Shown here one piece after another: positions 13,401 to 23,300 of a stretch of DNA of 64,000 bases. The translations under genes and the position numbers were made by a program. Source of the DNA: Asterias amurensis (lineage: Eukaryota; Echinodermata; Asteroidea; Forcipulatida; Asteriidae); the NCBI RefSeq assembly GCF_032118995.1, contig NC_092653.1:22773202-22837201 (forward strand), written 5' to 3'. The notes under the pieces were generated by a model. That model did no database searches. It was given only the letters and a program-made list of their open reading frames with translations, and was not told the DNA's origin. Numbering within the stretch: the stretch's first letter is position 1; each line of letters opens with the position of its first letter.

Positions 13401-15039
13401 GTAATACAATCTTTTTAACATGCTTTTAAAATTGAAGTCTTACTGATGCAGGCATGGGTTTCTCCCAGGGAGACAATTAACTTTTGAGTGTTGTGCATGG
13501 CTGCAAAGAGCATACAACAAGCTTCATATTCACATTACTTACACACTTGTGTCATGTTTATGCTCCTGAAGTCTTGACCTAATTATGTCATAATCTGAAT
13601 ATGGCTCGTAAGGGAGAAACAGCCAATTTGGTAAAAACCATACATTGTAAAGGAAACAAAGTACACAAATGAAACAAAAGGGTCAGAAAGTTCTGTTTTT
13701 GTTAATTTGTATTGAAAATAAAGACTTTTAAGAAGCAAGAAACCTATATCACAAAAGTTAATTTCACCTTTTTTGTTAACCCTCCCAACACTCTACTTGA
13801 AAGTTGGCTGTGGGACAATCAACGCATTTTCATAAACACTGTCACATATTTGGTTTCTAAATCAACTTGTTTATCATTCACAGGTAAAGCTGTTTTGATG
13901 GCACGTAACAAGGCAGGTTTCACTCCTCTAGACTTGACCGCTGATAATGCCATGAGGCGTGCTCTGGTGTTGAGCACTGATACAAAATCTGAACCATCGA
14001 TGCCTGGTAAAGATCACAATAAAGAAAATGTAATGGGTAAGGGTAATGTATATCGTATTGCACACATTGGAGGTTAGGCCAAAAAAGAGAAAAGTGGATA
14101 TTTTGTGATTATCTCTTTGGCGCGCCAAGATGCAACAAAAGTAACCGATATTAAACCTTGATATTGGTGTTGAATCAGGGCCTCCGGATTAGCGTACCTG
14201 TGCTCCACCAACTGAGCTTTCTAACCTTTTTTTGGCAGTCTCCCTATTTTGGTAATATTCTTGTTCGGGGTGCAAGTCAGAAGCTATTCATGCCTTTAGG
14301 ATACAACCTTGGAAGCAGCCGGGGTATCACCTTAAAGGGATGCGACTTATATTTCAAATATGAAGTTATAAACCAAACAGGAATCTTTCTTTGATCAACC
14401 CCGAAATCATTTATCCAAGTCACTTTCTCATGTGGTTTATTAAAACATTCTAAGCGAACCCATTTCTTATATTTTCCGCCAGAATCTGACTCCCAGGAAG
14501 TTCCCCAGAGTTCAACTCCTTCGCCTCCTTCTAGACAGTTGCGGGACATCGGCATCCCATCCGAAGAAGAGTACACCTGTGTGCTGGGTTCTTCAAGCGG
14601 CCCCAAGGTGTACATACCAGCCGAGAGGTGTGAACAGCTATGCCTCCTGGTCTGCCATCTCCTGCGGTCTTGCCTGAGAGTTCATAAGCTGGTACCCATC
14701 AAAGCTGATCTAGACAGTCAGCATGGATCGATTATCGGTTTTGACTTGAACCTCAATGAGACGTCAGATGCGGGTAGTTGCAAAGCGTACTCACAGACAT
14801 CAGTACACTATGAGATGATGACGTCCGTGTCCAACGAGGGCGCTTTTCAGCAGAGCTCTTTGAGGTTTAGTGGGTCTCGCCTTCTTGATGACTTGACCGA
14901 GATGTGCCGACTGGATAGTCATATTGATGGTTTTGTTCATCACATCGGTCGAATCGGTCCGTGGGTTGGATCGCAACGCAGTAAAATATGTAATAAGGTT
15001 GTTTGTGAACTGAAAGCAGTCGTACTCACTTGTTTGTAA
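1430..15039 (+). CDS. SLF1: SMC5-SMC6 complex localization factor 1-like (BRCT + ankyrin)
   Basis: Known family role: SLF1 (ANKRD32/BRCTD1) binds RAD18 through its BRCT pair and, with SLF2, brings SMC5/6 to damaged replication forks in the nucleus. Exons: 1430-1579, 2504-2582, 2987-3236, 3762-3945, 4385-4505, 4768-5189, 5637-5699, 6473-6643, 7377-7567, 8526-8675, 9227-9386, 10042-10189, 10469-10635, 11462-11610, 11989-12089, 12451-12657, 13272-13400, 13884-14036, 14483-15039; 3552 nt in one frame, 1183 aa (human about 1058). Seen: BRCT1 at residues ~17-105 (GRWLEEASYVW), BRCT2 ~140-221, a Ser/Gln/Thr-rich linker ~262-400, a helical middle (MVCNLIDAYLEEG matches the human block), ankyrin repeats ~836-990 (GETPLHLAC, GWTALHEASNHGH, GTTPLHD) and a C-terminal domain to 1183. 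The start ATG (CCAAGATGA) opens directly into BRCT1. Exon 18 has an alternative in-phase donor after 14007. Donors at 5190 and 10636 are weak but keep frame. Confidence 0.95.
3486..3656. mobile_element. Single MITE-like element with imperfect terminal inverted repeats (SLF1 intron 3)
   Basis: The 171-bp segment begins GGCCCTTTTTCGATACGACG and its reverse complement begins GGCCCTTTTCCGAAACCACG. The match continues, imperfectly, for about 33 bp. The interior is GC-richer than the host intron. No transposase is encoded. I saw no second copy in the window, so the family is unknown. Confidence 0.55.
3985..4240 (-). mobile_element. tRNA-derived SINE, family A, minus orientation
   Basis: The reverse complement reads the family A body: a B-box-like GGTTTAAGTCC segment, then GAACCCAGTGCACTT, then the GCATATTGYRYCACA tail also present at 23570-23995 and 7196-7335. 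It lies in SLF1 intron 4. Confidence 0.65.
4541..4735 (+). mobile_element. tRNA-derived SINE, family A, 5' part
   Basis: A-box-like GTGGCATAACGGATAAGAG and B-box-like GTTTGAGTCC are followed by the family A body (GAACCCAGTGCACTT). This is the plus-orientation head of the SINE seen complete at 23570-23995. It sits in SLF1 intron 5 just upstream of exon 6. Confidence 0.7.
4860..5009 (+). other. SQ/TQ cluster encoded in SLF1 exon 6
   Basis: Codons ~293-342 of the predicted SLF1 protein hold eight SQ or TQ dipeptides in 50 residues: S293, T301, S304, S309, S311, S316, S318 and T341. Several SP/TP sites are interleaved. SQ/TQ is the consensus of ATM/ATR kinases. The segment lies in the unstructured linker after the BRCT pair. 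Confidence 0.8.
5300..5632. repeat. Interspersed repeat with AATAAT start and CAATGCGCTTTAC motif
   Basis: An (AATAAT)n-like run is followed by AATTCTTATATAGCACATTTC and ATGCGCTTTAC. The same signature recurs at 43086-43150. It fills SLF1 intron 6. The class is uncertain; it resembles a SINE or LINE 3' end. Confidence 0.45.
5876..6264. mobile_element. TTAA-ended MITE, complete copy (389 bp)
   Basis: Left end TTAAAGGCAGTGGACACTAT; the reverse complement of the right end starts TTAAAGACAGTGGACACTAT. The inverted repeat runs about 26 bp, with TTAA at both limits. An internal palindrome at about 6041-6084 (GATTTCGAGACC...GGTCTCGAAATC) divides it. It has no coding capacity. TTAA target sites are typical of piggyBac-type transposases, so a piggyBac-like parent is inferred. 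Partial copies lie at 12951-13106, 15662-15860, 15930-16235 and 21299-21362. Confidence 0.8.
6265..6390. repeat. Head-to-head pair of the GACTCTGCTAGGGTC repeat
   Basis: A reverse-oriented copy (TTTGACCCAAACAGAGTCTT) is followed within about 60 bp by a forward copy (GACTCTGCTAGGGTCAAAAC). The same unit ends the longer repeats at 6880-7165 and 11080-11415. Confidence 0.55.
6880..7165 (+). repeat. Interspersed repeat ending AAGACTCTGCTAGGGTCGAA
   Basis: A pyrimidine-rich body (CCCTTGC/CCCCTGC stretches) ends in AAGACTCTGCTAGGGTCGAA and then ATTAACTATTTTTT. A second copy with the same order lies at 11080-11415. This looks like the 3' part of a retroposon. I cannot assign a class. Confidence 0.55.
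7196..7335 (-). mobile_element. tRNA-derived SINE, family A, 3' fragment
   Basis: It reads CTGCAAGGATATGCGGAGC and then GTGCTGTGGCACAATATGCA on the + strand. This is the reverse complement of the family A 3' part at about 23810-23920. It lies in SLF1 intron 8. Confidence 0.6.
7975..8113. mobile_element. Decayed TTAA-MITE half
   Basis: Matches the right half of the TTAA MITE in order (ATTGAGC, AGGTTTGTG, TCTTTGACAATTACCAA), but the expected terminal GTGTCCACTG is degraded. Considerably more diverged than the 5876-6264 copy. Confidence 0.45.
8150..8475 (-). mobile_element. LINE 3' remnant (C-terminal tail of a reverse-transcriptase ORF)
   Basis: The minus-strand reading 8459-8256 gives a 67-codon open segment with TYISQLIDDLNAIG and ending AQDRPGWHR before a stop. 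A short Gln/Asp-rich stretch leading to DRxxW is typical of the C-terminal tails of invertebrate non-LTR retrotransposon polyproteins. Only the last part is present; the downstream bases would be its 3' UTR. It is a dead 5'-truncated copy within SLF1 intron 9. Confidence 0.55.
9427..9605 (-). mobile_element. tRNA-derived SINE, family B
   Basis: It starts CCTTACACTGTCAGCACTGTG and contains GAGATTTGAACCCACAAC, the reverse complement of a tRNA B-box-like GGTTTGAATC. It then has GTCTTACCACTAAACCACTG, which resembles a reversed A-box arm. Related copies lie at 2100-2175, 18326-18535, 61437-61590 and 61664-61790. Confidence 0.6.
9770..9930 (+). repeat. LINE-like 3' tail with GAATT repeats
   Basis: ATGGAAATAAATGTTTGTTG runs into GAATTGAATTTAAATTGAATTGAA. 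A 3' terminus ending in short GAATT-type tandem repeats is common in CR1/RTE-like LINEs. No ORF is visible. Confidence 0.4.
11080..11415 (+). repeat. Second copy of the GACTCTGCTAGG-ended interspersed repeat
   Basis: Same order as 6880-7165: pyrimidine-rich body, TGTTGTCATT, AAGACTCTGCTAGG and ATTAACTATTTTTTCAG. It ends about 45 bp before SLF1 exon 14. Confidence 0.5.
12951..13106. mobile_element. TTAA-MITE deletion derivative (156 bp)
   Basis: The right part (GGTTTGTTATTTTATGCATA through CAATAGTGTCCACTGCCTTTAA) matches the TTAA MITE. The left end TTAAAGGGAGGGTATA is a different or diverged terminus. The element lies in SLF1 intron 16. Confidence 0.6.
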
Positions 15040-15661
15040 ATAATTCATTCAAAGACGGACCATGGCTCAATTAAGTATTCAGCATATTGCTCAGGAAATG
15101 TATTAGTTAAAATGATCGATAGTGGGACACAAGTCGCCACAATGAAATCAGCACTGTACCATGGTGTGCTGTCCCTATTGAAATTGACTGTTGGTAGTAT
15201 TAACTGGGACCAGGGCACCATTTCAACATCATGTAAAGCTTGCTTGGCAGAAAAAAAAAACACTGCAGTTGATGATAATTAGAAACAATTCCCTTCATTC
15301 AAAGGAGTGTGGTTTATTCCCAAAAAATTCAATCTACCTTTCTCAGATTGTGTATTCCAATAAGGATTATTCTTCCATAATCCATCAAATTTTTCATCTA
15401 AAAAAACGGAACAACCTTTTGAAATGAAGTTTTGACAACTTAGTTTTATTGTACATATCTACATTTATATACGTTTAAAACAGTCAAACAGTTCCAAAAA
15501 CCAAAGGTATACTTTGCCTCAAACCTTGTGTATAAACATTTTGTAAGTAGACTTTCTGGTACAGTCATTGCCATATGTTATGGTTGACTAACTTGGATGA
15601 TTTCTGTGTATAATGTGTAAATATTTATTTTGTACCCAAAAACTGCTGTAAAGAACTTACC

Positions 15662-15860
15662 TTAAAGGCAGTGGACACTATTGGTATTTATTCAAAATAA
15701 TTATTGTCATAAAAACTTTCTTGATAACGAGTTATGGGGAGAGGTTGGTAGTATAAATATTTGTGTGAGAAACAGCTCCCTCTGAAGTGACGTAGTTTTT
15801 GAGAAAGAAGTGATTTTTCACGACTTTGATTTCGAGACCTCAGATTTAGAATTTGATTAT
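15662..15860 (+). mobile_element. TTAA-MITE left half
   Basis: TTAAAGGCAGTGGACACTAT onward matches positions 5876-6075 up to the central palindrome, then stops. Confidence 0.7.
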
Positions 15861-15929
15861 AGTGTACATCATTGAAGTGAAGGTACATGATAACAATTAC
15901 AAAATAGCAAACCAAATTACACTAACAAT

Positions 15930-16235
15930 TTAAAGACACTGGACACTATCGGTAATTGTCAAAGACCAGTCTTTTCATTTGGTGTATCTCAACATATGCA
16001 TAAAATAACAAACCTGTGAAAAGTTTAGCTCAATTGGTCGTCGAAGTTGGGAGATAATAATGGAAGAAAAAACACCCTTGTCACACAAAGTTGTGTGCTT
16101 TCGGATGCTTGATTTCAAGACCTCAAAATCTAATTCTGAGGTCTCGAAACCAATTTTGTTCAAAATGACTTCTTTCTCGAAAACTATGTTACTTCAGAGG
16201 GAGCCATTTCTCACAATGTTTTATACTATAGCAAA
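15930..16235 (-). mobile_element. TTAA-MITE, opposite orientation, truncated
   Basis: It starts TTAAAGACACTGGACACTAT and reads the family from its right end through the central palindrome toward the left half, then breaks off at about 16235. With the 15662 copy it forms a head-to-tail-inverted pair 70 bp apart. Confidence 0.7.
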
Positions 16236-17348
16236 TGCTTTTGTTCCTGTACCTACGGAGAGACACTACAACACAGCATCACACCAAAGACTAACAACAC
16301 TGACTAACATATTGGCCAAAACATCATCTAGAAATATGCTATAATTGTTATTCGAACATACTTCAAAATAATCGTTTAATAAATTGCCAAAGCATTTAAT
16401 AATGACACTTTCCCCTGTTATGGTTGACCATGGAGGTAAAACTTTCTATTTTCTACTTCTACCTCCATGGGTTGAAAACATGTGTTTTTGTATAATGTAT
16501 AAATATATATTTTATATCCAAATGTTTTTGGGTAATGAACTTGAACCATTTATAGCCTATGGAAATGCAGGAGGTTCGCAAACAGTCTTAAAAAAATATA
16601 TGATATGTCAATGATGACACGGCACCTATTGGTTGACAAAGTTTTTATACCAAAATATTTTGCTAAAAAAATGAAATACAACCCTTGGAAAAGCATGAAG
16701 AATTTAATCAGAATATTGGTAAACAGACTTCAAAAATAGACATTTGGTGATCGACTCGCTTCACTTCGAAGTTCTACGGTTGTGGAAAAAGATTTGACTT
16801 TTTATCCCCAACAGTTTTAATCTGAAAGCAATGTTTCTCAGATTGTGTATTTCAGTTGTCAGGTTGTAGATTAATATTCCTGCGTGAACAACCAATGTTT
16901 GACAGTTCATCAAAAATGCAATTTGTACAACAAATTATTCCAAGTAAATGTGAAATTAGTATTTCAACGTTCTGTGCTTGAATTATACATTCCAGTTAGG
17001 TCCTTTTTTATGAATACATTTTCTAGGTAAAAATTTGTATTAAAAAAGGAAAACTTTTATTTATTAAGTCTTTTTGTTTGTTTTCTTTGTTGAGTTGGTG
17101 CTGCGCTTATGTAGGCTACACAAGATAAGTTGTGGGTAGGCCTATATATTATAATTAAGTTAACTATGGTATCCATATCACCACTATTGCTGCCCCTCCC
17201 CGAAACAGGGGGCATAATGTCTGGTGAGAACATAGAGTAAGGACAGAGACTTGGTGAGAGCAGAAGTTGTTTTGCCAGAAATATTTGAGTAAAAAATAAT
17301 TCAAGCTGGTGCGCCCTCAAGAGGTCTGAACACGGAAGCTAAACCAAT

Positions 17349-20300
17349 ATGGCGGCGCCCGCGTGTAAATTCGGTGAGCACATGATGGAGTCTCAGAAAA
17401 TGACCAAGAAACAAGTGAAGTCGGTTATTTCTGATATTAAACAGCAGGAAAAATTGTTCCTTGGTAGCCGGGAAAATGCCAACTCTCTGGTAGAGCTACT
17501 TAGCCTTAGGAAAGTCCAGGTAAATAATAAGGCCCTTTTTCTTTCGTCCCCACACTACACAGCACAGATCTACGTTTACAAACGTAGTCAGTACAGTAGT
17601 AGTGCACTAGGGCAGAGGAATTAATTATTAAGTGTTGTGCCATAAAATATAGTAAATAGAAATAGATCTTCAGAACTTTCTTTCAAATCAGATCGAGACA
17701 AAATATCAATAAAACTGTCAATCATCAAAGACACTATAAAAATTAATGACCGCTTTAAATTTAATATACAACCAGATCATGGAGAAATTTTTATTAAATT
17801 AAATCAAACAATTGTGGACTAGTAGTACTAGTAATAGTAATACAACGATTTGAAACTTTGCATGGTGGAAGAAGGTAAGGTTTGCTTGCGTTAACACCAT
17901 GTGAAAATCATGTGAAAATGAGATTTGAGAAGTGTTACTGCAAACATCACCTTATTAATGTTAGTATTGGAAGCTGTTTATAAATATTTATTTCTTGCAT
18001 TGCAGTCTGACAACAAAGACATAGTAAGTGCCGCCTTGGGGAGCCTTGTGCATGTGTTCACCACTCTGTTCAACAGAGATGCCATGACATCCGGCAAACC
18101 ACAGACGAAGCCTAAGGAGGAAAGCACAGAGACCACAGAGGCCAGTCCAGAAGAGCAGTACAAGGACTGGCTTCACAAGAGATACAAAGACTGCTTGAGA
18201 TGTATTTCACGTTTGATAGAAGCCTTCACAGATGCCACTGCTGTTCAGGTGAGTTTGACCGGACTGATTTTTATAAGAGATGTTAAATTTGCATGGGGAT
18301 AAAGAATATTAATTTTGATTGTTTACCCATCCACCAATGTGTGTAAGTACTGTATACTCAGTTCTTCCCCGAGTCCTGTGAAAAAGCATTACAGGCATGT
18401 TACTCGGGAGGGATTTGAACCCACGACCCTTGCAATTCTAGAGCAGTGTCTTACCAACAACTAGACTACCGAGGTTGCCCGTAGCTAGAGGCAGTTCGAA
18501 TCCTATGTTTTGGCAGGGGTACCGCATCGATATACAGTGTAAGAGACTGATTTTTGTTTGACTATCCATTTAGTAGGGGGTCCAAAGTATGACTGGGCAG
18601 ACGCCTTTGATCTTAGCGTAGGGCCAGTCAACTCTAAATGGGACAAGCTCAATTGGTGTTGTGTTTTCATTTGAATAAAATACCTCATTGTGTAATATCT
18701 TGTTAAAAAATTAATGTGATAATTATATTTTTCTATTTTCTTCCAATAGTATCGAAGTACATGTACACTTTCACTTAAACATCACATAAACATAAATGAA
18801 AAAGATCTTCTCTTTGCTTGTTCAAACCCATTTTGATTCTGGTCTTGTAAAACAAATTCTGGTCCAGCAAAAAATTTCAAGCTACATAACATGTACAAAA
18901 GAAGGGAGATTCAAAAGAAGCCATGCAGTCTTTTGGTCTTTTCCTAAGCCAGCAATAAAGTCCGTCAATTTCTCTCTTTCTATAAATGCCAGCAAGTAAA
19001 CCAAAATATTTGACATATAAATAGATTGCGGTGCTTTGATTCTTTGGGAAAAAGATTTTTCCTCTGCTAATTTTTGTTCATTATTTTGGTCACAGGAATT
19101 AGCTCTGTGTAGTTTGATGAAACTGCTGCAGGTCGAGTCCAACCATCCATTGAAGAAGAGTGATGCAAAGCGATATGCATTCCCTGCCGATGTTCTAAAT
19201 GTAAGTATATTATTTTCAATGGTGTTCAATAAAGAGGGCATTTCAGACCACAAGCCTATTACTGGCCTGGAATTAAATATAGATCATGGAGTTGATATCC
19301 TTTCAAAAGTTTCTCTAAAACTTTCTAAGATTTATCAATGGAAGTACCCTTAACCTAACCCTAACCCTTTTTGCTCCCTGCTGCAATGCTTAAGTATGTA
19401 CTTTTCTTTATACTTTTATCTATAGACGATGTGACCTCTGACGTCACTCGAAAACCATACTATGATTCGCGCGCATACCGCCGGGCAAAACCTTTGTGTT
19501 CTGGCAGCCAGCTAGAAAGTGTATGCAATCTTACCATGACTACGCGTCTCTTTGCCCGGCGAAACATGACGTATACAGTGTTTTTCAACAGAGGGCGGTT
19601 TGAATGTAAACATAGGTCACATCATCTATAGACCATGTCAAACACCAATCTATGACCCTCCAGGCCTGATACTTCAAGGAGGCAACAAAGGCAATTGGCT
19701 CTATGCCCACTCATCATTGCCTTGGGGCCTTTGAAATTCTCCAGTAGAAACTTATAATTTCCTCATCGGGTGCCCTTTATCAAAGAGAAAATGCTTTGGT
19801 TCCTCTGCCCTTTCAAAAACGAAGCATACAGGCCTGACCCTCCTTTTAAATTTACTTTCTGTTTATAAACAGCATGTTGTACGGAAGCTCCTATCTAGGA
19901 GGCAAGACATGACAAAGCTCATTGCAAGATTTCAGGAATACTTGGAGTATGATGATGTCAGATTTTTCGTTCTCGCCCACATCAAATATCACATCACCAA
20001 TTTAAATGAGGAGGTTGATAAAAAGGTAAGCATTACAAGAAGGCTCCTTTAAAGAAAGAGGTTAAAATAAAACATCATTTTCGTTTGGCAACTCACACCT
20101 GTTATCTCCATGTAATTTCTTTCCCAAACAGTGGACTTAATTGAATAATGCCCAAACATTTTTATGTAGTCAGTAACAATAAAATTGAGGTCTGAGTGTT
20201 TCTGTTTCTGTTTGGTTCCAGTTTTTGCCTAATTTCTATTTTCTAAAAAAATAAATTGTGATTGTGTATAGATTTTGCCTGTTTGTTGTTAATCCCATTT

Positions 20301-23300
20301 TTCTGTAAAAACTTTGTAAATTTGAATGTTGTCAACCTTTTGGTTGTTTTTATTCAGATTAAAATAAACCATTAACATATAATATATTTTCTGTTTCTAA
20401 AGGACCTCGTAATGTTCTGCACCAACATGTTCGCCCTTCTAGAAAAGCTGACGATGCCAACGTCTCAGGAGGACATCACTAACTTCCTCTGTAAACCTCC
20501 AGATGAAGATGCAGATGTTAAAGTTACATCCCTCAAGGTACACATGTACATGTACCCTCAAGTAGGCCTACCCTTAAGCCTTCTCAACAACCCCTAGCCT
20601 GAACATCTGACGTCACACTTTGTGGCTTGTGAATAACGCCAGAGACCGGCCTATATTAGACAATTTTAAAAACGACTCATTTGTGGTCCTGTAGCATGCA
20701 CTGCAGTTGGTTGCCTCCAAGTTGTCTGTAAAAGTTGCCTCTTGTGACAAGGCCCTGAGTAATGATGTGTGCTTTGGTAGAATGATGTGTGCTTTGGTTA
20801 AATGTATTAGGTTTTAGTTGATGTTGTTGTAGACTTTAAACTACTAGCTTTTGAGTAGTGTTTAGACATCAAGGTACTGTCTGTATTTAGATGGTTTATT
20901 GATTCAAATCAATGATAAATTGCTTAATTATCCACAATATCCTCAATGTTCTTCAAATCAATGATAAATTGCTTAATTATCCACAATATCCTCTGCAGTT
21001 ACACTGAAATTTTCCATGATTTGTTCTCTGTTCCAGGAACATCGGAAATTATTCAGTGATTCTTGGCTTGTATTCCTTGGACTTCCTCTTCCGCCGTCTG
21101 TCTACAAGAAGACGTTGGTTATTCTCCATGATGCCGTAATGCCACACATGACCAACCCACTTCTGCTGACAGACTTCCTAACGTTCTCCTACAATATTGG
21201 TCAGTATTTTCTCTTTTTGTTTGGTTTGTAACCTTTACAATCTCCCACAATTTTGGTTAGGTATTAATTTGTGATATTTTCTCTTGTTGTTGTTTTCTTA
21301 AAGACACTGGACACCTTTGGTAATTGTCAAAGACAAGTCTTCTCACTTTGTGTATCTCAAAGTTGAATCTGTTTTTGTTCATTATCTGCTGTTTTTCAGG
21401 AGGTGCAGTTAGTCTGTTGGCTCTCAATGGATTGTTTGTCCTCATCAGTCAGCACAATTTGTAAGTTTCAGCATGTTTGCTAATTTCTGTGTATTACACA
21501 TGTATAACTTTAATCGTCCTACATTTTCTAGTGAGTTGACCAACCATTTGAAGCCATTTGATGTCAACTTTGGCTTGTCGTGGCCGAAGTGGCACACTGG
21601 ACTCAAGCTCTGGTGCTTTTAATCAGTGTTGTTTGAGTCCCAGTCTTGACCCAAACCACACTTTCCTGTTGTTGTATTTTTATGTTTCACCATCTAGTGC
21701 TATCAGTGCTACAGATTGCCACAACAGAAATTGACAAAGGCTTGCAGTGGCCAGAATTCAAGTTCGAATTGAGCACAGCTAGTGGCTTCTCCAGTTAACC
21801 ACTCTTATTGAAGCACTTTAGGCAATGGCTCTACTCTGTGAGGATGTGTGTACCTAAAAATGCTACTGTTGTGGCATATTGAGGTATGGGTTGGTTGTCT
21901 CAAGAAATATGCTGATGAATCTGTAGTAGGATGAAACACTGAAACCAACAGCTAGCTATAGTAACCTTCAAACCACCTGACTGTTTTTTGTTTTCATTGT
22001 ATTGTGTGTTTTCCCAAATCTTAAACTCCTTTTTAGGGAATATCCGCAGTTCTACAAGAAGCTGTATGCATTGTTTGAACCCAGCATCTTCCATGTCAAG
22101 TTCCGAGCTCGATTTTTTCACCTTGCAGATTTATTCCTCAGCTCAACGTAAGTATTTCTTTTGCAACTCGATCAATACCTACATGTACTATGTTCAGTTT
22201 AACGTCTTATATGGCATATCCGAAATCTTTGCATTGCTGATTTGTATTTATACTGTTTCTGTTGTATATTTGTTTCCTGTTGTAAAGTTTGCACTGTATA
22301 TTTTACACCAGTAGCTGTGCTAATAACATTCATACTTACCATTTGAATATTTGCCTTTTATATTTCATGCATTACCCGTGGTAAACCTTACAAATTGCTC
22401 GTTTTTATATCCTGTTGTAACATTTGCACTGTGTATTTGACACTGTGTATTATATATCACTGGACATTTGCATTGTATTTTGCATATAACCCGTGGTGAA
22501 CCTTACAAATTGGTTATTTTTATGTATGCATCAATTGTATATTTTGCTTTATGTACACGATCCATTAACTGTCAAAAAAATTCTGTTATCTGTGCATTGA
22601 TCATATTTTGTATGTACATGTTTGTTGCATTACCCATGATGGTAAACCTTGCAATTTGTTTTTTGCACAAATTGTATATTTTGTACTCAATGGGGTAACT
22701 GTTGTTATATCTGTGCATTAGTCATATATATTGCATTAATGATTATGTACCCATGGTTACTGTACAAATTTGCTGTTGTTTTATTTGTGTCATTTTGCAC
22801 ATTTTCATTTTACACATTTATTTTTTATTGCTGCCCTACATTTACACATTTAAACATAAGTTTGTCAATTAGATTCAAATTATGAGTAGTTCACAGTAAT
22901 ACATAGTAACTTAGGATATGAAAAAGTTGAAAGTTCACAATGATTTAGATAGTTACAGATATTAAGAAGTTTAAAGTAGGACAACAATTAGGTTAAGCTG
23001 AAGCAGAGGCTTTTGTGCCTTAACCTTATTGTGAATTGTAGGCCTATTATTTACCTGTGACAATGCATATAATTTGGCTCTTGTATTTTTATATTGTGTA
23101 TTTTTACACTTTAAACCAGCTGTAAGACTGCAAAATACAAACATTTGCATCATACCAAATCAATAATGTGGTAACAAGAATATAACTTATATAATTTTGT
23201 CTAGGTATTTACCAGCTTATTTGGTGGCTGCCTGCGCAAAGCGTCTTTCTCGTCTAGCCCTCACAGCGCCCCCTGCTGGTCTGATGATGGTCATTCCCTT

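Larger units (their letters stand above)
15040..17348. other. SLF1-NOC4L intergenic region
   Basis: This region holds the 3' UTR of SLF1, two MITE halves (listed separately), two related AT-rich blocks at about 15330-15660 and 16400-16870, and the NOC4L promoter. No further gene is recognised. An AATAAA lies at about 16377 but I cannot tell which poly(A) site is used. Confidence 0.5.

Noticed and set aside
14158-14394. Plus ORF between SLF1 exons 18 and 19
   Set aside because: It is intronic. A clean acceptor at 14482 restores the phase from exon 18 without it, and its translation is unrelated to the family.
20755-20810. Possible C/D snoRNA in NOC4L intron 5 (AATGATGTGTG repeated, CTGA nearby)
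   Set aside because: The C-box match is imperfect, the CTGA lies on the wrong side, and no terminal stem is visible. The repeat is a short duplication.
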